Shown: positions 7,204 to 13,981 of the stretch, one piece after another
Layout: each line of letters starts with the position of its first letter
Numbering within the stretch: position 1 is the first letter of the stretch
DNA from: Calditrichota bacterium
Lineage (GTDB): Bacteria; Electryoneota; B3-LCP
DNA: 38,039 nt
NCBI GenBank assembly: GCA_020051775.1
Contig: JAGVQJ010000046.1
Coordinates: forward strand, 1-38,039
Reading direction: 5' to 3'
The notes under the pieces: model-generated
What the model was told of the DNA's origin: nothing
What the model saw: only the letters and a program-made list of their open reading frames with translations
The model's database searches: none
Translations under genes and position numbers: made by a program

Positions 7204-7734
7204 ATGACCCGAATGATAGCTGATAGCAGCTCTCTTATTTTATTGGCCAAATGCAGTTTACTGGAGATAGTTTGCGGCCTGTTTGATGTGGTTGTGCCAA
7301 CGGCCGCAGCCGCCGAGGTGGCATCAGAATATCTGGTCAAAAAGTATCCGGATGCCGCTCTGATTTCAGATCTGATCTCAAAGGGAGCCATAACAGTTCA
7401 AAGCCCTGGCAGCGCCGGATCCCCCCTTCCCATATCGCTTCACATAGGGGAAGCAGAAGCATTGTTTCTGGCGATGAAATTAGGAAAGCCACTACTTGCC
7501 ACAGATGACGGTAAGGCGATCAAGGCTGCAAGGTTTTTGGAGGTTCCGTTTGTCATTACACCTAAGATTGTCGTCGAATTGTTTCGATTACAGAAGATAT
7601 CATTCAAGAAGGCACGCGGCTCCCTTGAAAAGCTCGGAAAGATCGGAAGATATTCACCTGAGATCATTGCCGATGCCCTTGTCTCGCTTATGGAGGAAAA
7701 AGATGGCAAAACCGACAACCATACGAATACCTGA
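7204..7734 (+). CDS. PIN-domain toxin, DUF3368 (VapC-like)
   Basis: This 176-residue protein has the PIN-domain acidic residues expected for a metal-dependent ribonuclease: D7 in IADSSSLI, E38/E42, E83/E85 in IGEAEAL and D101/D102 in LLATDDGKA. DUF3368 proteins pair with UPF0175 or ribbon-helix-helix antitoxins and are treated as VapC-like toxins. The ATG at 7204 has AGAGG about 9 bases upstream. The gene overlaps the antitoxin start by 32 bases. The toxin-first order is less common for this class. The protein appears complete. Confidence 0.85.
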   Translation: MTRMIADSSSLILLAKCSLLEIVCGLFDVVVPTAAAAEVASEYLVKKYPDAALISDLISKGAITVQSPGSAGSPLPISLHIGEAEALFLAMKLGKPLLATDDGKAIKAARFLEVPFVITPKIVVELFRLQKISFKKARGSLEKLGKIGRYSPEIIADALVSLMEEKDGKTDNHTNT

Positions 7735-8002
7735 AGACCTTTTAAATGAGATAGACCAATTTGTTAAAGAATTGGAGCTGGATCGCTCGGCCTATTTACG
7801 AGAAGTTCTGCGGAAAGGGTTTTCCGTGGACAAGCAAGGCCGGTTATTGATGAAATACGTTCGAGGAGAGTTGAGCCAAACGGAGGTTTGTCAGGAACTG
7901 AAATGGAGCCCATGGGACTTTTTGGCCCAATTAAAGGCAAGGAATCTATACCTGAATGTTTCATTAGAGGACTGGATAGATGCGGCGGAACTGAATCCGT
8001 AA
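7703..8002 (+). CDS. RHH / UPF0175-like antitoxin partner of the PIN toxin
   Basis: This 99-residue protein begins MAKPTTIRIPEDLLNEIDQF, a ribbon-helix-helix DNA-binding motif, and continues with RSAYLREVLRKG and a second segment (GELSQTEVCQELKWSPWDFL) resembling UPF0175 antitoxins. The start at 7703 was chosen over the longer in-frame extension because GGAGG lies 7 bases upstream and the RHH fold begins there. It overlaps the toxin 3' end, so the pair is cotranscribed. Its expected role is to neutralise the PIN toxin and autoregulate. Confidence 0.85.
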   Translation: MAKPTTIRIPEDLLNEIDQFVKELELDRSAYLREVLRKGFSVDKQGRLLMKYVRGELSQTEVCQELKWSPWDFLAQLKARNLYLNVSLEDWIDAAELNP

Positions 8003-8141
8003 TTATCCACAGGGAATTCCGGCATTCTAACCATCTGTGCTCAACAACCTACCAGCCCCTCACTCTTCACTCCTGACCGCGGACTTCCGCCCTCTGACAC
8101 CTTGTTCTCCGCCATGCGCCCCGTCCTCTATCCTGAGCTGC

Positions 8142-8471
8142 TCAATAAGTTAAAAAACTAGCAACGTCCCCCATTCTCTTTGCCTTGACGTGCTCATATT
8201 TTCCGCGCAACCCAAGCGGTGGATTGACAATATGCAGGAGAGCCGCCATATGAACGACTGCATCCACGCCTTGCATTGCAGATTGGACAGCCTTCTGGTC
8301 AGTAACATCGCCGATTACAACATTGACATCCGGAGGGAACATGCCTGATGTAGGAGCATCGAACGAAAAGGCGCGAATCTGACAGCCTGCTTGATACAGA
8401 GCGTGGACAACACGCGGCCCAATAGCACCGGTGGCGCCGGTAACGATAACAAGTTTATTATTATCTAACAA
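8142..8471 (-). pseudogene. NAD-dependent epimerase (SDR), N-terminal remnant
   Basis: From a probable TTG start at 8471 the frame has the Rossmann motif VIVTGATGAIGPRVV (about residues 8-22), IGDVTD and AVVHMAALLHIVNPP, typical of extended SDR sugar epimerases/reductases. Homology ends near 8187, after about 95 residues, where the repeat begins and the frame runs into a stop at 8142. The catalytic YxxxK half is missing; a matching internal fragment lies at 4908-5031 on the same strand. An SDR gene after the FucNAc transferase is common in such clusters, so this was probably the next pathway gene. Confidence 0.72.
8162..8187. repeat. Second copy of the CAACGTCCCC direct repeat
   Basis: CAACGTCCCCC followed by ATTCTCTTTGCCTT matches 6995-7017 with a few differences. 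The two copies flank the PIN-domain toxin-antitoxin pair, and this copy forms the exact edge of the truncated epimerase. Confidence 0.5.
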
Positions 8472-9735
8472 ATTTACTCGATCTTCCCGATTTGAAAACA
8501 AGATTTTCTATTAACTTGTGATACTGATTGGTTACAGTCTCGCGAGCGTAATGACGAACAACATGTTCTCGCCCGGATATGCCCATTTTCTGCCATTCTT
8601 GCTGGTTCTGGTACACTCGCATGATCATTTCGGCCAAAACTTCAACCGATCCTGGCGATACAAAAGCCCCGCACGAAGACTCACTCACCAAGCGTGCCAG
8701 ATCAGAATCCTGGTTCGTGACAGCTAATACAGGCCGTGCACACGCCATAATGCGATAAACTTTCGAAGGTACGGCTTCGAAACCAGTCTCAATTGCCTGC
8801 GGCACCAAGCATAGATCAGATGCAGCATAGGCCTGCCCCATCAGCGAATATTGCTGATACGGTAAGAAGACAAAGTTTCCAAGATTATACCGCTCGATTC
8901 TCTGTCGGAGTAACTCACGGAGGATGCCATCGCCCATCATCAAGAAACAAATGGCTGCCTCATCTCGCAAGATATTAGCAGCGTCAATAAAATAGTCCAG
9001 CCCCTGAGCTGGTCCCATGTTGCCTGCATAACTAACGACGAATTTGCTATATAGGTTGTGTTTCCGACTAAAATCATTGTCTTTTGGCAAAGGCACCAAA
9101 TCGCTTACATCAACAAAATTTGGGATGACATGAACTTTGTCGTTCGATACGCCCTTCTCCAAGAGTTTCTCGCGCATTCGCGATGCGATCACAGTCACCG
9201 CCGACGCTTTAGAATACACAAATTTTTCTAAGCGATGCAGAAGATTAATGATCCAACGATTTCGAACCGCACCCAGTCGAATGGCGATATCTGGATAGAT
9301 TTCCTGAACATTGTAAATATATGGTGCTCGGCGCAACATACCGAGTAACCAAGCACATAGTCCAATTGTCAGAGGTGGAGACGGTGCAATAATAACGGAC
9401 GGTCGAGGCACGATCATCAGTCCAGCTATGACACTAATGATGTGGAAAAATGCCCATGCCAGAATTCGCCACAATATATTTTGTCCCTTGGGGGGCATGA
9501 AGGTGTGATAAACGGTCATACCGTGGTATTCACTCTGGTAAAGTATTTTCCCCCATTTTGGCCGCAGGGGCTGATATCTCTCGTTTTCCAAATTCCGGTT
9601 GTAGTGCGGTATCGTTGAGATCACTGTCACCCGATGGCCATGCTTGCCCAGATCAACGGCAAGTTCGCCCATAATCTGTGCTGTCGACACACTATCCGGC
9701 GGAAAAACAAGAGACAGCAACAATACTTCAGCCAT
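8461..9735 (-). CDS. wbuB: GT4 glycosyltransferase, WbuB-like (FucNAc transferase)
   Basis: This 424-residue cytoplasmic, membrane-associated glycosyltransferase has an N-terminal acceptor domain (LSLVFPPDSVSTAQIMGELA) with a hydrophobic patch at about 88-115 (WRILAWAFFHIISVIAGLMI). The GT4 C-terminal domain shows VVSYAGNMGPAQGLDYFIDA and AVPSKVYRIMACARPVLAV. WbuB enzymes transfer N-acetyl-L-fucosamine onto the growing undecaprenyl-linked repeat unit. The assignment rests on family likeness and on its place directly after fnlA-fnlB-fnlC, the order seen in E. coli O26-type clusters. The start at 9735 fits the Rossmann-like N-terminus. The sugar specificity is inferred. Confidence 0.78.
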   Translation of the reverse strand: MAEVLLLSLVFPPDSVSTAQIMGELAVDLGKHGHRVTVISTIPHYNRNLENERYQPLRPKWGKILYQSEYHGMTVYHTFMPPKGQNILWRILAWAFFHIISVIAGLMIVPRPSVIIAPSPPLTIGLCAWLLGMLRRAPYIYNVQEIYPDIAIRLGAVRNRWIINLLHRLEKFVYSKASAVTVIASRMREKLLEKGVSNDKVHVIPNFVDVSDLVPLPKDNDFSRKHNLYSKFVVSYAGNMGPAQGLDYFIDAANILRDEAAICFLMMGDGILRELLRQRIERYNLGNFVFLPYQQYSLMGQAYAASDLCLVPQAIETGFEAVPSKVYRIMACARPVLAVTNQDSDLARLVSESSCGAFVSPGSVEVLAEMIMRVYQNQQEWQKMGISGREHVVRHYARETVTNQYHKLIENLVFKSGRSSKFVR

Positions 9736-9787
9736 AAAATTTTACTTCATTAAATTGCAACGCGATGGTAACCCAGACTTCAAACCA

Positions 9788-10909
9788 TTAATGCTTCTGC
9801 CAGACCACCCGGTTGACGTAATCCGTATAACTCATGATGATCCTGACGACTTTCTCCGAGACGTTGGGGACATCATAATCCCGGACCAGGCGAAGGGTGC
9901 GCTCCGCGCCCGGGGGCTGGCCTTCGAGGACGGCGAGGCCCTCCTGCACCCGCTCCCAGCTCAAGCCGACCATCATAACGGCCCCTTCCTCCATTCCCTC
10001 CGGCCGCTCATGGGCCTGGCGGATATTGAGGGCGGGGAAATTCAGAATCGACGATTCTTCTGTAATCGTCCCGCTGTCCGACAGGACGGCACGGGCATTC
10101 ATCTGGAGCTTCACGTAATCGATCAGACCGAAGGGCTTGTGCAATTCCACCAGCTTTGGCAGTTCGATCCCTTCCTGCACGATGCGCTTTCTCGTGCGGG
10201 GATGGGTGGTCATGATGATGGGATTGCCGTAAGAGGCGTCCAATCCCTGCAATACCTCGATAAGCCCCCGGAAATTGCCTTCGTCATCGACATTCTCTTC
10301 CCGGTGGCAGCTCAGGACGAAATAATCCATGGGCTTCAAGCCCAACGCTTCAAGCACGGCGGATCGTTCGATCTTCGGCATGTAGTAATGAAGCACCTCG
10401 AACATGGGACTGCCCGTCTTGATCACGCGATCCGGCGGCAACCCCTCGCGCAGGAGATACTCGCGGCTGATGGCACTGTAGGGCATGTTGATGTCGCTGA
10501 TGTGGTCCACGATCCGGCGGTTGATCTCCTCCGGCACCCGTTCGTCGAAGCAACGGTTTCCCGCCTCCATGTGAAATACGGGAATCTTGCGTCGTTTCGC
10601 CGGGTAGGCCGCCAAGCAACTGTTCGTGTCCCCGAGAATCAGGATGGCATCGGGCTTTTCCGCGGCCAGAACCTCGTCCACTTTCGCGATGACGAGGCCG
10701 ACGGTCTCCGCGGGGGTCTTCCCCGCCGCCTCCAGAAAGTGGTCAGGCGCCAGCAATTCCAGGTCGTCGAAAAACACCTGGTTCAGCTCATAGTCGTAAT
10801 TCTGGCCCGTATGGACGAGGATATGCCGGGTGTAACGTTCCAGCGCGGCGATCACCCGGCTCAGGCGGATGATTTCCGGCCGTGTGCCGACAACGGTCAT
10901 GACTTTCAT
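9788..10909 (-). CDS. fnlC: UDP-GlcNAc 2-epimerase family, FnlC/CapG (UDP-L-FucNAc synthesis)
   Basis: This 373-residue enzyme has the non-hydrolysing UDP-HexNAc 2-epimerase signatures: [15 protein letters not shown] (6-20), [38 protein letters not shown] and DSGTITEES near the UDP-binding site. FnlC/CapG epimerises UDP-N-acetyl-6-deoxy-L-talosamine at C-2 to give UDP-N-acetyl-L-fucosamine, the last step of the pathway. A clear GGAGGA lies 6 bases upstream of the ATG. It is separated from fnlB by the split S23/GIY-YIG locus. The assignment over plain WecB is supported by the adjacent fnlA and fnlB. Confidence 0.88.
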   Translation of the reverse strand: MKVMTVVGTRPEIIRLSRVIAALERYTRHILVHTGQNYDYELNQVFFDDLELLAPDHFLEAAGKTPAETVGLVIAKVDEVLAAEKPDAILILGDTNSCLAAYPAKRRKIPVFHMEAGNRCFDERVPEEINRRIVDHISDINMPYSAISREYLLREGLPPDRVIKTGSPMFEVLHYYMPKIERSAVLEALGLKPMDYFVLSCHREENVDDEGNFRGLIEVLQGLDASYGNPIIMTTHPRTRKRIVQEGIELPKLVELHKPFGLIDYVKLQMNARAVLSDSGTITEESSILNFPALNIRQAHERPEGMEEGAVMMVGLSWERVQEGLAVLEGQPPGAERTLRLVRDYDVPNVSEKVVRIIMSYTDYVNRVVWQKH

Positions 10910-11108
10910 TTTTCCTCCAGATGTCAGCCGTCAGCGAGCAGAAGTCAGAAAACCACCCGGATCCTTGATCATACGGCCAAGCATTTTCCCGATCTCCTCG
11001 CAAAGCTGTGTCGTTTCGATATGTTCCTTTTCAGTTATGTATCCACAGTCGAAGGCAAAATCGAGCGATGAATCCGTCTCGCTGTTCTCCCCATCACAAT
11101 CTGTTAAC

Positions 11109-11405
11109 TTACTGATGAAATGAGCTTCGTAGCGCCTCTTCGCCCCCTCCGGCGCGTAGCCCCTTTGAATTCTCTCGAAGCCACTTTGATCTTTTCCCAA
11201 GTGATCTCTTAAGTAGGAATTCTTGCCAACGGGCCTCTTCCCTGCTTTCAAAGCTCTCACAGGCAATAAGAGACCAAGGTCGATCTTTCTTCGTTGACGA
11301 AACCATTCCCCTATTGTGTAGTTCCAGTCTCTTCTCCAGATTCTGTGTTTGGCCGATATATATTCGATCACTGTTTCGGCTTCTGATGCCATAGACCCAA
11401 AACAT
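11109..11405 (-). CDS. Stand-alone GIY-YIG endonuclease-like protein
   Basis: This 98-residue protein has the GIY-YIG fold signature: VYGI (4-7), YIGQT (16-20), R26 and H30 (LEKRLELHNRG), and the probable catalytic glutamate E62 in EEARWQEFLLK. These are nicking or cleaving nucleases related to homing endonucleases and UvrC. The ATG at 11405 follows GTAGGTG. The gene lies inside the S23-type gene, and its last roughly 13 residues are read from S23 sequence in another frame, so the native C-terminus was probably slightly different. Imperfect inverted repeats (11415-11427 and 11147-11159) bound it, suggesting it is part of a small mobile unit. Confidence 0.85.
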   Translation of the reverse strand: MFWVYGIRSRNSDRIYIGQTQNLEKRLELHNRGMVSSTKKDRPWSLIACESFESREEARWQEFLLKRSLGKRSKWLRENSKGLRAGGGEEALRSSFHQ

Positions 11406-11427
11406 GATTTACACCTACGGGGCGGAG
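11147..11427. mobile_element. Candidate 281-bp GIY-YIG-bearing mobile element
   Basis: The ends CTACGGGGCGGAG (11415-11427) and CTCCGGCGCGTAG (11147-11159) are inverted repeats matching at 10 of 13 positions. They enclose almost only the GIY-YIG ORF, and the flanking S23 coding sequence is interrupted at this point. Removing the element nearly restores the S23 frame, with an uncertainty of a few bases. No group I or II intron core can fit in this length. Confidence 0.55.
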
Positions 11428-11607
11428 CCAGCCTCTCTCAAATTGAGGCACACGGACCGGGACGAACGACGAATCTGGCTCGTCAACGCGTATCTCTCTT
11501 CATCCGGGAAATTCTTACTGATTTGATAAACCATCATCGCAAGTTGATAAGCTTTCTTATATACCGTCAACTCTTTGGCGGATCTGATTTGCACCCTTCT
11601 GCCTTCC

Positions 11608-11660
11608 GACTTAAGACCTCTGTCCTCTGATCTCTGATATCTGTCCTCTACCCTCAGACC
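11608..11660. repeat. Heptamer repeat array (consensus CTCTGAC) between S23 and fnlB
   Basis: The + strand repeats CTCTGAT, CCTCTGT and similar 7-base units with variation. Related arrays lie at 8058-8110, 10919-10945 and 12894-12940, and inside fnlB at 11818-11875 and 12236-12328. Confidence 0.6.
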
Positions 11661-12871
11661 TCTTCGTAATAGGTATCGGGTTTGCCCGGATCAAATACCT
11701 CATCCGCCCAGAAGAGCACGATCAGATCGTTTTGACCCACGTTCTCGATGGCATGGGTGTATCCAGGCGGGACATCGACCACGCGGAACTCACGGCCGGA
11801 AACGGGGTATTCGATGACATCTGATCTCTGCCCTCCGACCTCCGACCTCTGATCTCTGACCTCTGGTCTTATAGAGCGAACCCGTATCACCGCATCCCCT
11901 TCGAGGACGACAAACTTCTCCACCTTGGTATCATGATAATGGTGGCCCCGCGTGATCCCGGGCCGTGTGCGCGACACGAAAATCTGCCCGATGTGAGGCG
12001 ATTTCAGCAGTTCGGCCAATTCCCCCCGGGAATCGGACCTCTGGGTCAGTACATAGGAAAAGGAATCCTCAGGCAGATAGGAAATATACGTCGCATATAG
12101 CCGCCGCACGAACGGATCGCTAAAGTCAGAAACATACAAGGTCGTCCTGGATTCCCGAAAGGCCCGAATGGTATCGGCCAATTCCCCAAGTCGAACTCTG
12201 AAAACTGGTTCGACCTCACGGTACATTCCCCCCCGTCCTTTTGACGCCTCATCTCCGCCCGCCGTCCTCTGACCTCTGCTCTCCGCACTCTTCCCTCTGA
12301 CCTCTGACCTCCGACCTCCGATCTCTGAAATGAAGGCACGGACCACGTCGTCAATATAGACCAGCTCGATTTCTTTTACCGGATCGGAGATGGCGATGGG
12401 CAGACCGCGGGCGATGTTGTGACAGAAGGTGGCCACCACGGAATTGTAGTTAGGCCGGCACCATTTGCCGAAAACGCCGGGCAGGCGAAAAACAAAGACC
12501 GACGCCCCCGTTTCCCTGCCAAAGTCGAACACGGCCTCTTCCGCCTGGCGCTTGGAAAGCCCGTAGGGATTGTCCATGGCGGCCTGGGTGGATGAGGACA
12601 GCACAAGCAGGGGCGCGCGCTCCAACCGCCGCAAGGCATCGCAGATCTGCCGCGTCAAATCGAAATTGACTTCCATGAACTCTTCGACCCGCTCGGGCCG
12701 ATTTACCCCGGCCAGGTGATAAATCACATCCGCCCTGGCCAGCCCTTCCTCCAAGAGACCTGCCGGGGAGTCCAGATTGTATTCGATGACATCAACGTCT
12801 ACCCGTCGCTTGAGGGCGACAATCAGGTTCTTCCCAATAAACCCCCTTGCCCCCGTCACTAATATTTTCAT
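11654..12871 (-). CDS. fnlB: FnlB/CapF reductase for UDP-L-FucNAc synthesis, with repeat-derived inserts
   Basis: This SDR enzyme with a C-terminal cupin domain has 405 residues from the ATG at 12871; a GTG four codons upstream is also open. The Rossmann motif is VTGARGFIGKNL, the catalytic YGLSK (107-111) lies in PYGLSKRQAEEAV, and the cupin metal-site region is ITRGHHYHDTKVEKFVVLEG (about 306-325). CapF reduces the 4-keto intermediate made by FnlA to UDP-N-acetyl-6-deoxy-talosamine. Two arginine/serine/glutamate-rich stretches, about residues 185-216 and 335-351, are encoded by AGAGGTC-type heptamer arrays and are absent from typical CapF proteins, which are about 370 residues long. The first joins the two domains; the second is a loop inside the cupin. 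The frame is preserved. Confidence 0.88.
   Translation of the reverse strand: MKILVTGARGFIGKNLIVALKRRVDVDVIEYNLDSPAGLLEEGLARADVIYHLAGVNRPERVEEFMEVNFDLTRQICDALRRLERAPLLVLSSSTQAAMDNPYGLSKRQAEEAVFDFGRETGASVFVFRLPGVFGKWCRPNYNSVVATFCHNIARGLPIAISDPVKEIELVYIDDVVRAFISEIGGRRSEVRGKSAESRGQRTAGGDEASKGRGGMYREVEPVFRVRLGELADTIRAFRESRTTLYVSDFSDPFVRRLYATYISYLPEDSFSYVLTQRSDSRGELAELLKSPHIGQIFVSRTRPGITRGHHYHDTKVEKFVVLEGDAVIRVRSIRPEVRDQRSEVGGQRSDVIEYPVSGREFRVVDVPPGYTHAIENVGQNDLIVLFWADEVFDPGKPDTYYEEV
11818..11875. repeat. fnlB: Heptamer array inside fnlB (cupin domain)
   Basis: On the + strand units such as CTCCGAC, CTCTGAT and CTCTGAC repeat with a 7-base period. Read on the - strand as 21-base (7-codon) steps, they encode RPEVRDQRSEVGGQRSD. 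The cupin sequence resumes with VIEYPVSG. Confidence 0.75.
12236..12328. repeat. fnlB: Heptamer array inside fnlB (between SDR and cupin parts)
   Basis: CCTCTGA, CCTCTGA, CCTCCGA, CCTCCGA and TCTCTGA follow each other with a strict 7-base period at the 3' side (12293-12328), with more degenerate copies before it. On the coding strand they give GGRRSEVRGKSAESRGQR and neighbouring residues. Confidence 0.78.
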
Positions 12872-12893
12872 TTCACTTTTCACTGTTTTTTGT

Positions 12894-12940
12894 TGAGCTC
12901 AGATCTCTGATTTCTGCCCTCTGACTTCTGACCTCTTGCA
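12894..12940. repeat. Heptamer array between fnlB and fnlA
   Basis: Units such as GATCTCTGA, CCCTCTGA, CTTCTGA and CCTCT occupy most of the short fnlA-fnlB spacer, of the same family as those inside fnlB. Confidence 0.6.
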
Positions 12941-12955
12941 GTTCTTACTCGTCTC

Positions 12956-13981
12956 CTACAACACCATCTTCCCCGTCTCCAGGGCCGTTCGCACAAAATC
13001 CAGTTTAAGCAGCAACTCAATCAGGCCATCTTCATCCAGCCGGCGCGTATTATGGGAATGATAATCCTCATGACCGGACACCTTCATCTCGCCCTCGGTG
13101 AAATAGCAGGCATAGTTCAGGTCGCGGATATCCGCGGGTATCCGATAATAATCCCCCATGTCTTCCGCGCGGGCCATCTCCTCCCGCGTCAAGAGGGTCT
13201 CATAAAGCTTTTCACCATGCCGGGTGCCGATGATACGGATTTCGTTGTCTGCCTTGAACAGTTTCTTCAACGCCCTGGCCAGCGTTTCAATGGTTGCCGC
13301 CGGCGCCTTCTGGACAAAGACATCACCCGGATTGCCATGCTCGAAGGCATACACGACGAGGTCCACCGCATCATCGATGGACATCATGAACCGGGTCATG
13401 TTCGGATCGGTGATCGTCAAGGGCTCACCCGCCAGGATCTGGCTGATGAAAAGGGGAATGACGGACCCCCGGGACCCCATAACATTCCCATAGCGGGTGC
13501 CGCAGAAGATCGTGCCCGAATCCCTGTGGGCGCGCGCCTTGGCGATCATGAGCTTTTCCATCAGCGCCTTGGACATCCCCATCGCATTGATGGGATAAAC
13601 GGCCTTGTCGGTGCCCAGAACGATCATGTTCTTGACATTAGAGGCCAAGGCCGCCTTCATGACGTTATCCGCGCCGATGGCGTTCGTCTGTATTGCCTCC
13701 ATGGGGAAGAATTCGCAGGACGGCACCTGCTTGAGGGCCGCCGCATGAAAAACCATATCCACGCCCCGCATGGCAGGCGGGAGGCTGTCAAAATCCCGGA
13801 CATTCCCCAGATAGAACTTCACCTTCGGATTCCGCAGGGCATTGCGCATCTCGTCCTGTTTCTTTTCATCACGGCTGAAGATACGTATTTCCCCGATTTC
13901 GGTTTGAAGGAATCTTCTTAAGACGGCATTGCCAAATGTCCCGGTTCCACCAGTAATCAAAATCGTTTTATTCTTAAACAT
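12956..13981 (-). CDS. fnlA: FnlA/CapE: UDP-GlcNAc 4,6-dehydratase / epimerase
   Basis: This 341-residue extended SDR enzyme performs the first step of UDP-L-FucNAc synthesis: 4,6-dehydration and 5- and 3-epimerisation of UDP-GlcNAc. It shows the NAD(P) motif TGGTGTFG (10-17), DVRDFDS-type NVRDFDS, HAAALKQVP (79-87) and the active-site region GTDKAVYPINAMGMSK. The canonical SDR tyrosine is replaced by methionine (M134xxxK138), as I recall for the CapE/FnlA group. The ATG at 13981 was preferred to a TTG six bases upstream because GGAG lies about 8 bases before it. It overlaps the end of the upstream GT4 gene by 8 bases. Confidence 0.9.
   Translation of the reverse strand: MFKNKTILITGGTGTFGNAVLRRFLQTEIGEIRIFSRDEKKQDEMRNALRNPKVKFYLGNVRDFDSLPPAMRGVDMVFHAAALKQVPSCEFFPMEAIQTNAIGADNVMKAALASNVKNMIVLGTDKAVYPINAMGMSKALMEKLMIAKARAHRDSGTIFCGTRYGNVMGSRGSVIPLFISQILAGEPLTITDPNMTRFMMSIDDAVDLVVYAFEHGNPGDVFVQKAPAATIETLARALKKLFKADNEIRIIGTRHGEKLYETLLTREEMARAEDMGDYYRIPADIRDLNYACYFTEGEMKVSGHEDYHSHNTRRLDEDGLIELLLKLDFVRTALETGKMVL

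Larger units (their letters stand above)
10931..11594 (-). pseudogene. Four-helix-bundle (S23-type) protein gene, split by a GIY-YIG insert
   Basis: The first part runs from a GTG at 11594 (GGAAGG upstream) and reads MQIRSAKELTVYKKAYQLAM ... SQIRRSSRSVCLNLREA, ending at 11430. The second part (11140-10931) reads KRRYEAHFISKLTDCDGENS and then LDFAFDCGYITEKEH. Joined, they give a normal-length four-helix-bundle protein of about 125 residues of the S23/IVP family, with the break exactly in the family's conserved EAW.KRRYEAHF segment. The insert between them carries the GIY-YIG gene. Proteins of this family occur in 23S rRNA intervening sequences and as accessory genes between glycan genes; no function is known. 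Confidence 0.85.

Noticed and set aside
9644..11071. 475-residue + strand open frame opposite fnlC
   Set aside because: It is antisense to a clear FnlC enzyme; the length comes from GC-rich codon structure. No motif was seen.
11147..11427. Group I intron with a GIY-YIG homing endonuclease
   Set aside because: Almost all of the insert is coding; there is no room for an intron catalytic core, so splicing is unlikely.
11818..12328. CRISPR-like or recombination-array interpretation of the heptamer arrays
   Set aside because: The units are 7 bases long and contiguous without spacers; they are degenerate tandem repeats.
13052..13921. 289-residue + strand open frame opposite fnlA
   Set aside because: It is antisense to FnlA, rich in His, Asp and Arg as typical of shadow frames, and has no ribosome-binding site.
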